Source: Microvelia longipes
Taxonomy: Eukaryota > Arthropoda > Insecta > Hemiptera > Veliidae
Direction of reading: 5' to 3'
Length of the DNA: 64,000 nt
Assembly: GCA_018340805.1 (NCBI GenBank)
Contig: JACMZG010001911.1
Location: forward strand, 32,925,214-32,989,213
The notes beneath the pieces were generated by a model. That model did no database searches and had not been told where the DNA came from. It worked only from the letters and a program-made list of their open reading frames with translations. The position numbers and the translations under genes were made by a program. Below, piece by piece: positions 22,836-34,654 of the stretch (its first letter is position 1; every line of letters starts with the position of its first letter).

Positions 22836-25823
22836 AATGTAAAAACTGAAATCGCGCTGTTTAAACATAATAATTGATATTCAATAAATTAAAGCATGTT
22901 CAGCAGCAGACTGCAAAATATAGCAGTCAAAAGAGAGGCATTTCAAAAAGATTTGCTCATTGACAACAACATATAATATTATAACATATAAGTCGCCAGA
23001 GAGCAATACCAACCAAACAGGACTACCTTTAATCTAAATAGCCTCAATTTACCTTTTTGTCCAGCCCAACATTATTATAATAATAAAATGTATAATAATA
23101 TTTAAAATGAATTTATTTCAAGTCATAATGATAAACATATTTATGTTCCTAAGCTACAGTAAATACTACCATAATGCTAAATATAACCCACTCCTTAAAA
23201 TAAATCAAATCCAACCCAAACAAAAAATTACATAAACAATAGCATGACGCCAAAAATAAATAACATTGGTCGGATACATATTTTTTAAAAAAAAAAAGAA
23301 ACTTCTCTTACAAATAATATCTTTTTATTCTTTTGGAATATAATATGATTTATCTAACTCCAGTTCAGACATCCAGCTAACATAATAGAAAATCAATCAG
23401 AAAACTGAAACTAAAAAAATAATCAATTTTATACACGACTGAGCTAAAGAAAATTCAAACATTCAAATAATAATGCAATTTTATAAAATAACTAACTCTT
23501 TACTACTTAAAGAAATAATACGCAACCAATACTGGTTTTTATGTAGTTAAGTCAATCATAGGCAATGATTGATTGATGCTATGTGACGTCTAAATATTAC
23601 GCTGTTTCTTTAAATTGCAACTTTTGGTAAATACTGTTCTTTGGTTTGCTTGTTAAATGGCAACATACTCAAGAAAGTATACAAAAGAAATACTTTGAAG
23701 TCGTGAAATAAACAACGTTGATAAAGTTTATTAAAAAAGGAATTAATATGGCAACTAAATGTAAAAAAATGAATTAATAAATTGTTTCATATAAAACAAC
23801 TATTTCATAAAAAATTATATGAAATAGTTATGATATTTTATGAAAATTGTATAAAAATTATATAAATTAATACAATTTATATAATATAATGCTTAAAATA
23901 TAAAATATAAAATGCTTAAAATATTGTAATACACCGATATTTATATTAGTTTTTGAGGAATAATCAATCATTAATTAATAACAGAACATAATAATTCAGC
24001 AACCGGTATTGACATCTTTTTTATAAGAAAATTGTATATTGTTAGGGTGGCAGCATTAGACCATCAGTTAACCGCCTTTCGTGTTATCATAAGTGCTCCT
24101 TCTTTGTATAGTATCATTCTAAGCATAATAGGAATGAAGTTAGATCATGTTTTTGCGAGTAGCAAAGTACATGCGAGCAAGAGATAGCATTAGAGGCCAA
24201 TATCGTATTAACCATAAAAGATGTTATTAACATGAGCCAGCATATCTGGAGAGAATTTTAAACCAAAACTTCTGAGTAAGGTCTAAGAATGGAAGTTAAG
24301 AAAACCATAAAACACCTATCAAGATGTTTTAATCCTGAATATGAAATGAGACAGGAAATTTTGAGTTTAAAGCTTAATTTATCATATTTACATTTAACAT
24401 ACTGTGAAGTGGAAATATAAACTATTAATACTATAATATAATGCTAGGCAGTGAAGTTACCCCTGTAGAGTCGCATAATAAAATGAAAATTTTGCTTAAT
24501 TTTCCGATTTTAATGAGTTTTTGAAACGTGTAATGACGATAATATACGTCATCACACGTATGTTTATATTAAACCCTCTAAACAAAACAGTAGTTATGCG
24601 TGTCCCAGTCACTTATACATTGACAGTCATCATAATAATAACCTCTCAATACGTCTCAAACGGATATTTTTAGTGAAATGTCGGTATCGTATATTTAGGG
24701 TTACCAAATACATTGCTATATACCTTTAGTAAAAGGTGACAAAAAGTTAAAATCACGACAGATCCTATAATTTCTTTCAGGAACGATGTCAGAATAAAAA
24801 TTAAATTTAAAATTAGATATGTCCTACCTGATTTATAGTTTCTATTTAAAGTTTTGAGCGATTTACTTATTTAAAGTTTTAAATGCAATTAAACTAATTA
24901 CTATTAAAAAAGTAAAATCACAAATAAACTAACTAAAAAATAGTTGAAAACCTATTATGACCACATTACAAGAAGCGAAAATAAATTAAAGCCAAAATTT
25001 TGATTCAAAAACGTTAGTGATAAATTTATATTATTCCATTTGAGTTGTTATATAATATAATGTTATATAATAATCAAATAAACATAATTAACAGTAAAGT
25101 TTACTTGTGAGAAAAGAAGTATTTTAGCATATACTGGGTGTAAGAAAACAATATTTGTAATTATAGATTACTCGAGAACAATTTTAAAATTAATTTCACG
25201 CGAGATTCAAATATTTTTTATTGTAACATGCAATGGAAGTTAAATTCAGGTCATTATTCTCTTGCTTGACTAATTATAATTTCAATGAAGTGGTATTTAT
25301 GAGAGCTTGTTGCTTTGGTAAAACAAAATAAAACAGATTAGATCGAGCTAAAGAAAGGCGAGGTGATACAAATAAGACTTCATAAAGAATGAAGCAAATG
25401 TTATAGAACAAATCGCTTTTGATATTTTTTATGCATTTTTGGTACAAAATTTTTATTTTATTTTATCCAAGAAGTCAAAGCGTAATCTTTATGTTTTTTA
25501 TGAAGACTTTTATTTAATGCAATATTGTTTAATGAGATAAATAATTTATAATTTATTACTTCCTTAACCCTCCGTTGTATGGATGGTATTTTTTTCTTTT
25601 TGCAGACGATTATGAAACCGTTATTATGACTGATAAAGAAGATAAACTAGAATAATTAGATAATTTGGTTACCAATAAAATAACTGTCTGATGTTGTGTC
25701 AATAAATTAAACTTAAATTCTGGCAAAACAGAAGATATTCTTATATCTATTAACTAATCACTAACTTGTTATAGCGGATTCTCAAACAAAAATAAGTTTA
25801 TGAGGTTGGTGTCGTTAATCAAG

Positions 25824-25882
<59 letters not shown>

Positions 25883-27837
25883 TCGAATCGTTTCTATAGG
25901 ACACGATAACTTTTGAAAGCTTTCTCGAATCGATATGAAATTGGAAAGAAAAATTAACCTTGTTAATGTGACGTTAATGACTCGGCTAAAAATTTCAAAA
26001 AATAACAAAACTTAAAAAAGTGTTTTTTCGGGCTTTAAGTTTTACACATCTAGTACTTTATGTATGGTTAACAAATATACAGAGCTAGTTACAACTCAAC
26101 TAGTACAGATAGTTCTAGTTGAGTTTTTATGTATTCTATTTTTTTAGAGTATTAAGCATTATTACCTTTTTCGATATTTTATCTAAAGCAAGACGTGTTT
26201 ATCAAATAATTCTCAGTATTTTTTATGTCAATATAAATATAAAATTTATTTATTTATTATACCTATATATATATATTATACTATATACTTATTATATACT
26301 ATATACTTATATATTTGTTTAAGTATAACTATATACTCGAATGAAGTTGTAGTTACGAAACTAGTTTGGTTTTTTAGACTTCTAGGTGTCCCTAGACACC
26401 TAGTTTTATTACTTATTAGTACCTAGTTTTAGAAACTATGAAGAGCGGTTTTATTTTGCAATATTGATTATCTTCTATTCAATAAAAATAAGAAACTTAA
26501 ATTTATAATAGATATAAATTGATGTATAATATAATATATTTTTTATTTATTTAAAGATATACGCTCACAAAATAATCAGTCAAAACGTAGGAAAAAAACC
26601 TATTGTAACTAAATTTATACTTTCTAGACACGTTTTAATAAAAGATGAATGAAAGAGAAAAGTCATTAATTTAAACCAACATCATTAATTATCTTGATTT
26701 TCAACAAAGCTCATAGAAACTAGAAACAATGACATTTCATATTTTCAACACACAAATCGATGTAAAACTAACAGTACAACATGATATTAAACTAACAAGA
26801 AATTGCAGGCCCATCTTTTAAATGCTTATCATTTTAACAGTTGCATCACTTTTTTTCTGAATGTAGCTGCAAACTGCACATAACAATCTATATAATATAA
26901 AGAGAAATAATACAACAACGAACAATATGTATTCTTGGTAAATTACCTAAGAAATGTACAGCCGAAATAATAACTTCACTTTTCAAAATTATTTTTCAAA
27001 TAAAATGTTGACACAATGGGTGGGTGTAAGGTAATGAGATTTTTACTCCTCCAGCCAACAGCAATAGTTATTGCTTATACTCAAGCTCGAATCCAGGTCA
27101 GGTTTGATATTTGTTTAGTTTGCTTCAGCGTTTCAACCCCTAAGGGAGTTATTAGCTCAAGTACCATATAAGTTGGCCACTTATAATTAGGTTTGAACAA
27201 ATGGTTCAAACCATTTGTTGACCTACCACCTATTCATCTACTTCTGAAGTCAAGGAAAAATTGATTAATTAAATAAGGTAAACTTTTATTGAATCTCCGC
27301 AAACCTAAAATGTATACTACTTAAAAATAAATAATATAATAATAAAGACGATACAAGTCCTAAGAGTCTATGTTCATAAGAACATAGACTACATGATAAC
27401 ATTAGTTCAATTCCGTTTATGCTTTGTAACTATTTATATGAATGCGACATGAAAGATTAGTCCCGCTGTATAATTTTATATCTAGACTCTTATTTGCCTG
27501 TAGAATGAACAATCAAAATTGCCTGTAAAGGCGGAATAGGGAAATAATTTACATTTAGACAGTCTAAAGAGAGGCGAGAAAGATAAAAGATATTACAAAT
27601 AACATATATAATCCTAATATTTAAAATCGACAATGTTTTTATTTTTTATTTTTACCATAACAGTAGCTCTGCTATGGCTCTTTATTTTCTAAACATGCAC
27701 CGCTTTTGCATAACATGTTTTTCTTTAATTTTCTTTTTCTCATTTAAATTTTTATATTTATCTCGGTTTTTGTATTTCTTCGAAAGTATTTCTGATTTTT
27801 CTTGTATATTTTATTTATTTTTCTTTTACGACCTTCG
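22836..27837. other. No supportable gene; (TA)n and small palindromes
   Basis: About 5 kb of AT-rich DNA. A (TA)n tract runs from 25828 to 25877. Perfect small palindromes lie at 27196-27219 (AACAAATGGTT, 2-base centre) and 27365-27390 (AGTCTATGTTC, 4-base loop). The short ORFs (25769-26008, 26119-26322, 27674-27886) are low-complexity and I do not regard them as genes. Confidence 0.5.
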
Positions 27838-28015
27838 TATTACCGCAAGAATCCGATTAAGAATACTGATAGAATCAAGAAAATAGTACCATCAGCATAT
27901 TAGAATCAGCTACGGTCGATATTTGTTATTGGGAATGAATATTTTCTGATCGGTTTCGACATATATCGTCATTACAAGGCGAGATCACACTCGGGCTCTC
28001 TCTTCATTAAGTTAC
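27838..28015 (+). repeat. Dispersed repeat D, copy 1
   Basis: Starts ATTACCGCAAGAATCCGATT, includes CAGCTACGGTCGATATTTG and CTGATCGGTTTCGACATAT, and ends CACTCGGGCTCTCTCTTC. A second copy in the same orientation lies 687 bp downstream. The pair shares about 175 bp with a few indels. The ends are not TG...CA, so I do not call them LTRs. Confidence 0.75.
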
Positions 28016-28524
28016 ATCAGAGAATAATTTCGTATAAAAAATCGACAATGTATTTAATTGACCTAGCTGAAATATCTTTCAAAAATAAGACTTGCGTCTC
28101 ATAGAATTTTATAAAACCTTTCGATTGTAACATTATTGTTTAATGCTCCATCAAAATAATATGCAACTCTTTTCTTTATTTTTTCAAGGTTATTAGTAAA
28201 AAATAATGAAATAAAGTGTACATTTAGACAGTTATAAAAACATTTTAGTTAAATATATTATGGAAAAATGTAATAATTTATTAAAAGAAGAAATAATAAA
28301 TTTGTTATATTTGTTTTAAAAAGGCCTACTCAATATTTCATTATTTATAATTTAGGTTTAATCATAAAAATGATTTAAACCTAAAATAAAAGTATTACAC
28401 TAAAATGTTTTAACAAACCATTTTTACCAATATCAAAGAACTAAGTGAACTATATTGCTCTGGAATATCTAGAGTAATCCCGTATATTACTATCCCCTAA
28501 ATATTAACTTTAAAGACCTAATAA
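28016..28524. other. Spacer between D repeats; no gene
   Basis: AT-rich, with an imperfect hairpin near 28350-28385 (TTAGGTTTAATCAT ... ATGATTTAAACCTAA). No coding signal. Confidence 0.55.
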
Positions 28525-28705
28525 TTACCGCAAGAATCCGATAAAGAGAATACTGATGAAATCAAGAAATAGTACTATTAGCGTATTACAATCAGCTACG
28601 GTTGATATTTGTTATTGGGAATAAATATTCTCTGATCGGTTTTGACATATCGTCATTACAAGACGAGATCACACTTGGGCTCTCTCTTCGTTAAGTGACC
28701 CATTT
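28525..28705 (+). repeat. Dispersed repeat D, copy 2
   Basis: Matches 27838-28015 in order: ATTACCGCAAGAATCCGATA, CAGCTACGGTTGATATTTG, CTGATCGGTTTTGACATAT, CACTTGGGCTCTCTCTTC. It continues into CACCGAGTGAGCTTGAGGG, which copy 1 lacks. Confidence 0.75.
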
Positions 28706-30295
28706 AAAGACCCAAGACCCACCGAGTGAGCTTGAGGGGCGAGTTGATGAAAATTAGTTAAATACATGTCAAAATAGAATATTATAAAACACCGTATGTT
28801 GCAAAAACAACAATGTGGTCCTAAAGCAGCCCGAGCATTGAGCCGCGCAGAGGTTACGACACAAGGGCCCGTATTCAAGCAGATTCTTGTTGCGCAAAAA
28901 GCATTAATAGTTGCTCTTTTCTTAAATGTTTTGTTTCATAACTATCTTTATTTATTTCCGGTCCGGCTATTTCAACTTTAATTACTTTAAGTGTTCGTAT
29001 CGACTCAGAAAAAATGGTATTCGACAAATGAAGTATGAGGATTTATATATAACAAACAAAAACAAAAATAAGAAAAACTATTAAGGGGTAAAATGATAGC
29101 CGTTGAATAGTGTCACTGTAAATTAAATTTCCAAGATACACTCCCAATATTTACAAACCCACACGTATTCTCTAGCCATATTGTTTTGGATAGCTCATCT
29201 TGATTTTTAATTAAAGTTAAGGTAACCTCGTTTAACCTCCTTGACATTTAATATTGCTTTTATGGTTTCAGAGTAGATGTTTAGAGCGTCAAAGATATTA
29301 TATTGTAGGTTATCTCATCTATTATAAAAATAGAAGGTAAAGTCTTTAGAAGAAAGGAAAAGCTAGGTATGAAATAAGCACAGAGAAAATACGAATACAT
29401 GGTAAAATATGTAAAGAAAACATGGCTTGCACTGTTCTCATTTACATCTTTTTAAATTTAATCACAGTACTTTTAGAGCAAGATATCTAAAAGTTCATAA
29501 AAAATTAAAATGGTTACAAAGCTAACTGATTTATGGGATGTGTAAATACGTTATCTTGAGAGTAATAAATATGCAAGTGTTAAAGTAACCCGGGTGTTAG
29601 ATTCATGAATGCTTACTTTTTTTTATAAATGTTTACTGTTTTTATAAATAAATTTTACTTTCAATCTACCAGCTCCTTGGCACACAACAATAAAATAGTT
29701 TTATACTTTTTACGGGAGGAAAATTTAAGAAATAAAAAAATACAAACAATCTATTATTTCGTCATAAGTTTCCACAAATCATCTAAGGTAAAGCAATAAA
29801 TTATTGTCAGCAATTACACTATGGCTTTAATTATTAAACTAAAAAACTATCTAAAAAACTAAATAGGGATAAAGGATTTATATAAAATAAAAGAGGTCAG
29901 AATGGGAGTGAGGGCTAAATCTGAAGGCTGAAAGTCCGAATCGTAATCATAATTTCCCACTTCTCGAAAAATAGAACCATTGGACAAAAAAAGGAAATAG
30001 TTTTCAGTTCTATTATGCAAATAGGTTTTCATTAAAATAATATTTACAGCGGCTGATGACTTGCTGTTTAAACAAGAAACCCGCACTGCAATCCCTATAC
30101 AATTTAATATATTATTGAACGAACATACCAAGATACTCTGCAGAAATATTATTGCGAAATTACCTGAAAAAAATAAAACAAAAAAGTCTTAATATTTAAG
30201 ATAACACATTTTAGTTATCTAATGTAAAATTTAGTTAAATTTAAAGTAGTAGAATTTACATTATAAAATAATGCAAATGAGGTGGCTCGGTTGAC

Positions 30296-30296
<1 letters not shown>
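28706..30296. other. No supportable gene
   Basis: A GC-richer island at 28706-28890 carries GGGCCCGTATTCAAGCAG at 28867, resembling the Harbinger-like end at 11217, but no partner end is seen. The ORFs on both strands there overlap each other and lack motifs. The rest is AT-rich and featureless. Confidence 0.45.
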
Positions 30297-30363
<67 letters not shown>

Positions 30364-30421
30364 TATATATATATATTATATATATATATATATATATAAT
30401 ATATATAATATATATATAATT
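30297..30421. repeat. (TA)n microsatellite
   Basis: Near-pure TA with a few AAAT and AATA breaks. Confidence 0.95.
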
Positions 30422-30435
30422 AATGATGAATGTAA

Positions 30436-30700
30436 GCAGGAATTTTCCAATGATGTAAATCTAGTTATTTAAATATAGTTAGTTTAAATATTTTATTTTC
30501 CTATCAAGCCATCCTTTAATCTGCGATAACATTTCCTATCTATTTAAACCATTATAATCAAATGAGAGGCTCCTTGGTCAGTCCACTATAGTTTCAGTCC
30601 TCATATCTATGCCAGACCAGTGTGTCAAATCTTCCGTCATAACCAGGTACTTATTTAAAAACTCAAATACACAGTTAAAACCAAATCGATATTATTATCA
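30436..30700 (+). repeat. Dispersed repeat C, copy 1
   Basis: Shares an ordered block with 37030-37300: TTTTCCAAT, TTAGTTTAAATAT, ATCAAGCCATCCTTTAAT, AACATTTCCTATCTATTTAA, TAGTTTCAGTCCTCATATC, TAACCAGGTACTTATTTAAA. The class is unknown. Confidence 0.7.
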
Positions 30701-31553
30701 TAAATTAATAATATATTTGATGATGTAATGTTAAATTAGTATTAGTTATACTATGCATGAATAAATATTATGAATATAATAATATGAAATATTTATAAAT
30801 TATTCCGTTAAAAGATACCTAAACCAAACACTAGTGGAGGAACCATCGCGTATGCCTTGTTAAAATGTTTTACTAATTCGTATGTGTAAAAGAGTTGCTG
30901 AGCCAGGTAAATACGCTGGTAAAGAATTAGCATTTGGTAATTAGACCAATAATCAATTTTAGGCGCCTTGGAAATTGTTCAAGAAAATCAAGTGCGTCCT
31001 TGGGATTCCCTTTATAATTAAAAGGTTGAACAAATGAGAAGCAGTAGGTAGTTTTAACTAAGGTGAAGTGTTTAGAATCAGAAGAAGATACTGGAAAGGA
31101 TGCGGGAAAGGCAGGGTCAGAATTTGAAGGTTTTAGATAAACAACATAAGGATTTTGTACATGAGAAAAAATGTATGAGAGCCAAGTCCTATTGTTTTTT
31201 GGGGAACATTAGATGTCCCTAAATAGTTGGAAGATTGGAGAACATTACTTAAAGAGTGATAGGAGGGAAACAGTAAAGTGGATAATGTAGTTAATGTAGT
31301 TAAATGTAGTAGATTTAGTAAACTTACACCGAAGGGTAGTAAATGGTACATGTGATGGTACAAAATGATTTTTGGTTTAGATAAAATGTAGTAAGAGGTA
31401 TGTAGTCAGAAAATTGTAAGTAAGTGAGAGTAAGTGTAAGTGAAATCAGGAGATGAAACAGATGGAAATGTTGGTATTGAAGTTCAGGAGAAAGTAACCA
31501 CACAATTTGATTAAGGAGGTAACCGTTGCATTTTTCATCACAATGATATTACG
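30701..31553. other. No gene seen
   Basis: AT-rich DNA with a G/T/A-rich stretch at 31260-31450 (repeated GTAGTTAATGTAG-like words). The minus-strand ORF 31133-31363 is a by-product of that simple sequence. Confidence 0.5.
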
Positions 31554-31571
31554 ATGTCTATATATATATAT

Positions 31572-31889
31572 ATTGGAGAAGTAGGTTTCTACATAACACA
31601 GCTCCTTAGTGGGCACGGATATTTTAGGTCCTACTTACACAAAATCGGGAAGCATCAGTCTTCTGATTGTCTCTATTGCCCTGGTCTCATTGACAACGTA
31701 GAACATACTTTTTTTGATTGTACTAAATGGACCAACGAGAGACTAAATCTAACCATGATATATGGGCCAATCACACCCGACACCATAGTAAATGTCATGC
31801 TGAAAAACGAGGACTCGTGGGAAATGATCAATACTTTTGCTGAGACCATCCTGCGAGCTAAAAAAGATGATTTAGACAATGTTTTATAG
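31572..31889 (+). pseudogene. R1/Jockey-type reverse transcriptase C-terminal fragment
   Basis: In-frame from GEVGFYITQLLSGHG, then YLHKIGKHQSSDCLYCPG, and NVEHTFFDCTKWTNER. This is the C-terminal Cys/His motif downstream of the RT domain in R1, TRAS and I/Jockey-type LINEs (C-x2-C-x7-H-x4-C spacing, with GHG before it and W after it). About 105 residues remain and the RT and endonuclease domains are missing, so it cannot act. The reading frame is intact to its natural stop, suggesting a fairly young insertion. The apparent start codon at 31554 belongs to the TA tract, not to the gene. Confidence 0.75.
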
Positions 31890-31920
31890 GAACACCAATA
31901 CTGTAGTTATAATTTATTTA

Positions 31921-32190
31921 TTTTCATTTTTTTTTTTTTTTTTTCCTTTTTTTTTTTCTTTATTTTTTATTTATTTTATTTTATTTTTTTTTTTATTTAT
32001 TATTTTTTTTTATATATTTTTTTTTTTTTATTTTTTTTTTTTTATTTTATTATTATTATATTTTTTATTATTTTTTTTATTTTTATTATATTTTTATTTA
32101 TTTTTTTTTATAATTTTATTTTTTTTTTTTTTTATTTATTTATTATTTATTTATTTTTTTTTTATTTTTTATTTATTATTTTTTTTTTTT
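31921..32190 (+). repeat. T-rich low-complexity tract inside the LINE 3' region
   Basis: About 270 bases of almost only T and A, with T-runs of 5-14, beginning 32 bases after the pol stop codon. It yields a meaningless Phe/Leu-rich ORF (31879-32202). Such a tract between a LINE ORF and its 3' end is unusual and may be slippage-expanded or mis-assembled. Confidence 0.9.
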
Positions 32191-32493
32191 GTTAGGTTTT
32201 GAGGTTGGTTCTAGGCGTTGCAGATTTCTTGCAAACGTCTAGACCCACATTAAAGCTCTGACAAAAGGAGACATAGGGGGGTAACATGGGAGGGAGCCGG
32301 AAGGCTCAAGATAAGACCTAGCCTGAAGTAATGTGAATAACGGTTCCAGCTAGGTTTAAGGGTTTCGCGGAGTGAGTTTTAGTTGGTATGAGGCAGACCT
32401 GAGTCCAACAACTGTTGACAGACCGCTGTCTTCGTGCGTAAATGCATTTCTCTCTCTTTTTTGGTAACATTTTCCCGCAAGAAAAATTTTGCC

Positions 32494-32520
<27 letters not shown>

Positions 32521-32524
<4 letters not shown>

Positions 32525-32612
32525 TATTATATATATATATTATATTATATATATATAATATATAATATATATATAATATATATGTATATATATACATATT
32601 ACTATTATTATT
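32521..32612. repeat. (TA)n microsatellite after the LINE tail
   Basis: TA-rich tract with AATA breaks, then TATTATTATTATTA. Confidence 0.9.
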
Positions 32613-32761
32613 ATTACTAACAAACGTCAAAATGGTCGGTTTTATCCTTTCCCCTTTCCTTTTCACTTATTGATTCAACAATTAATAAACTTTTCATTAT
32701 TCTATCCCAACTTTTACTTTATTTGTTATAGGTTCAATTATATTTTTACTCTCAGCATAAT

Positions 32762-32785
32762 TTACTTTTTTTTGTTTTGTTTCAG
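32762..32785 (+). promoter_or_regulatory. Splice-acceptor-like polypyrimidine tract and CAG
   Basis: A run of T with single G or A bases ends TTTTGTTTCAG with AG at 32784-32785, 54 bases before the glycoprotein ATG at 32840. It matches the insect 3' splice-site pattern. If used, it would supply a spliced mRNA whose exon starts at 32786. No donor is identified. Confidence 0.4.
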
Positions 32786-32839
32786 ACCCTCTCGGAACTG
32801 TTTTGCAAACATAATTATAAACAAAGCACACAATCAGAA

Positions 32840-34654
32840 ATGAAACATAAAATAATTTTTTATTTTCCATTAGTCATATGTATTAATATAATCGGTCTCT
32901 CTTTTGGTAGCACGTCAATAGTAGGATATGACTGTGTTAACCTAAACACTGATGTTGTACCTTTATCGTTGTCAGAAACACAGACATGTAATCGTGTTTC
33001 CAATCAAGTCAACATGACTCAAACTACTATACAATTAGTGTCTAAAAAAGCTTATGACAATATTCCTGTAATAGGATGTCTCGTTCAATACAGTACTATG
33101 GCCTATCACTGTGACAAGCACTCTCATATATCTATAGTACAAGGAGGTTATGAAGACAGCCAAATTTATACCATCAGCCGTGATGAGTGTATGCAACTGC
33201 ATAATACGGGTACTGTCACAATAATGAATACTTTTCTCACGGGAAATAAAATCAATTCAATTACATCTCATCAAGTTAACGAAGTTGGTTCTATCGATAC
33301 AGACGGAACCTGTCAAGGTCAATCATCATCATATATGGGCGTTGATTATGCAAATTTAATAGTAAAACGATCATATCAAATAAAATTGTGGGCGTCTACA
33401 GTGAAAATTGACATAGACGGCTCTAAGATTATAATGGAATCAGGATATCGTTACGATCATTCTTTGGGGCACGCTTTTGATCCTGACGTTGGTCATTTGT
33501 TCTGGAATCCTTCTTTATCGGAAACATGTAAGGCTAATTCATTTGTTGTTTTATATGAAGGACCAGCGTATCTTTACAAATCACAAATTTATAATATGGA
33601 AATGATCCTTATAAATGGTACACTGAAGGCGTTTGTCCTTCCAATTTTACAAGAAACTAATGTGTGCATGATGCAAGGATTCACCACTGAACATCCGACC
33701 TTGTTCATCATAAAAAGCGATAGTCGTCTTGGATTTTATTTGCATCAGGAAATAGGTGAACCCAGGTTAGACATCTCGGTCTACATCAATTCGAAATTCG
33801 TACTAATGAAAAACCATCTTGGAATGGCATTATCTCGCCTGAGGCAAGAAATGGAATACCAATTATGTATCCTGAGACAGAAAGATTTTCGGACAATAAG
33901 CAATTTAGCCTTTACAAACCCGGAAGAATTTGCCTGGTCTTACCAACGCAAACCAGGAGTTTCGGCAATTCTAAAAGGTGACGTCATTTATATGATTAGA
34001 TGTTCACCCGTTTCGGTAAAAATAAGGTCTACAACAGACTGTTACGATGGAATTCCTGTCAGCCTAAACGGGACAAACATGTTCATGAAAGCCATAAGTC
34101 GCATACTTATAGATCATGCAACGAGCACTCCGTGCAATCCTATAGCTCCACCGATGTTTCACTTAAATAATCAGTGGATAAAGTTTAGTCCACACGCTGA
34201 ACTAGCAGCACCTCCCATGAATTTTAACCCCGAAGTTAAGTTTCAATGGGAAAATACACCAATTCAGGGATTAAAAGTAGCAGGGGTATACTCCGAAGAT
34301 CAGTTACAAAAGTATCTGAAGCAAATCATCTTTCCTTTAAAATCGGCTGTTTTACTTAATGATTTTTCGCAAAGATTGAACAATATCGTTTTACACAAAA
34401 CCGAAAAAGCAACTGACTATTCTAGCGGTTCAAAACTATTAGCGGTTTTCTCTTATGCAACGGAAACGACATGGTGGTCTTGGTTGAAAGTTTTAGGAAT
34501 ACACTTTTCATCGATATTGTTTACTCTCTGGGTTATAAGATTAATCAAATCCATAATCTATTTTCTTTTAAATTTTCAATTAATCAAACAGGCCGGATGT
34601 AAAGGAGTGAAATATTTTAAGGCATTTAGTACGGCCAAAACTTCAGAGATTTAA
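32840..34654 (+). CDS. Chuvirus-type envelope glycoprotein (endogenous viral element)
   Basis: An uninterrupted 604-codon ORF, by far the longest in the window. The frame is open further upstream but the first ATG is 32840, and it starts a clear signal peptide (residues 1-23, MKHK then a hydrophobic run). The ectodomain is cysteine-rich, begins with a GYDC motif (29-32), carries N-glycosylation sequons at N58, N259 and N410, and has the HSHIS, DGTCQG and VVLYEG landmarks I associate with chuvirus (Mivirus-type) glycoproteins. A hydrophobic span at about 551-582 follows a WWSW pre-membrane motif, and a short basic tail ends the protein. Chuvirus glycoproteins are known in arthropod genomes both as isolated insertions and as env genes of BEL/Pao retrotransposons. 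No LTRs or pol flank this copy in the expected order. The lack of any stop suggests recent insertion or retained function. The family call is by eye. Confidence 0.7.
   Translation: MKHKIIFYFPLVICINIIGLSFGSTSIVGYDCVNLNTDVVPLSLSETQTCNRVSNQVNMTQTTIQLVSKKAYDNIPVIGCLVQYSTMAYHCDKHSHISIVQGGYEDSQIYTISRDECMQLHNTGTVTIMNTFLTGNKINSITSHQVNEVGSIDTDGTCQGQSSSYMGVDYANLIVKRSYQIKLWASTVKIDIDGSKIIMESGYRYDHSLGHAFDPDVGHLFWNPSLSETCKANSFVVLYEGPAYLYKSQIYNMEMILINGTLKAFVLPILQETNVCMMQGFTTEHPTLFIIKSDSRLGFYLHQEIGEPRLDISVYINSKFVLMKNHLGMALSRLRQEMEYQLCILRQKDFRTISNLAFTNPEEFAWSYQRKPGVSAILKGDVIYMIRCSPVSVKIRSTTDCYDGIPVSLNGTNMFMKAISRILIDHATSTPCNPIAPPMFHLNNQWIKFSPHAELAAPPMNFNPEVKFQWENTPIQGLKVAGVYSEDQLQKYLKQIIFPLKSAVLLNDFSQRLNNIVLHKTEKATDYSSGSKLLAVFSYATETTWWSWLKVLGIHFSSILFTLWVIRLIKSIIYFLLNFQLIKQAGCKGVKYFKAFSTAKTSEI

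Larger units (their letters stand above)
31572..32520 (+). mobile_element. 5'-truncated R1-like non-LTR retrotransposon with poly(A)
   Basis: The 5' end abuts a (TA)n tract at 31559-31573. The sequence encodes the C-terminal tail of a LINE pol (to 31889), a 270-bp T-rich stretch (31921-32190), a GC-normal 3' region (32191-32490) and a poly(A) tail of about 26 A (32495-32520). It then enters (TA)n again. Truncation at the 5' end and insertion into TA sequence are usual for LINE copies formed by target-primed reverse transcription. Confidence 0.7.

Noticed and set aside
25606..25655. Possible terminal exon after TTCTTTTTGCAG reading DYETVIMTDKEDKLE then stop
   Set aside because: The acceptor pattern is good and the residues look protein-like, but 15 codons cannot be told from chance, and no partner exon was found.
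27060..27110. GCTCGAATCC as a possible Pol III B-box
   Set aside because: Isolated match with no A-box or cloverleaf.
28867..28890. GGGCCCGTATTCAAGCAG as a second Harbinger-like end
   Set aside because: Similar to the end at 11217 but no opposite end lies within reach.
31879..32202. 107-codon Phe/Leu/Tyr-rich ORF
   Set aside because: It is produced by the T-rich low-complexity tract.
32777..32839. Upstream extension of the glycoprotein ORF by 21 codons
   Set aside because: It would need a TTG start, and it reads through the splice-acceptor-like tract. The ATG at 32840 begins a proper signal peptide.
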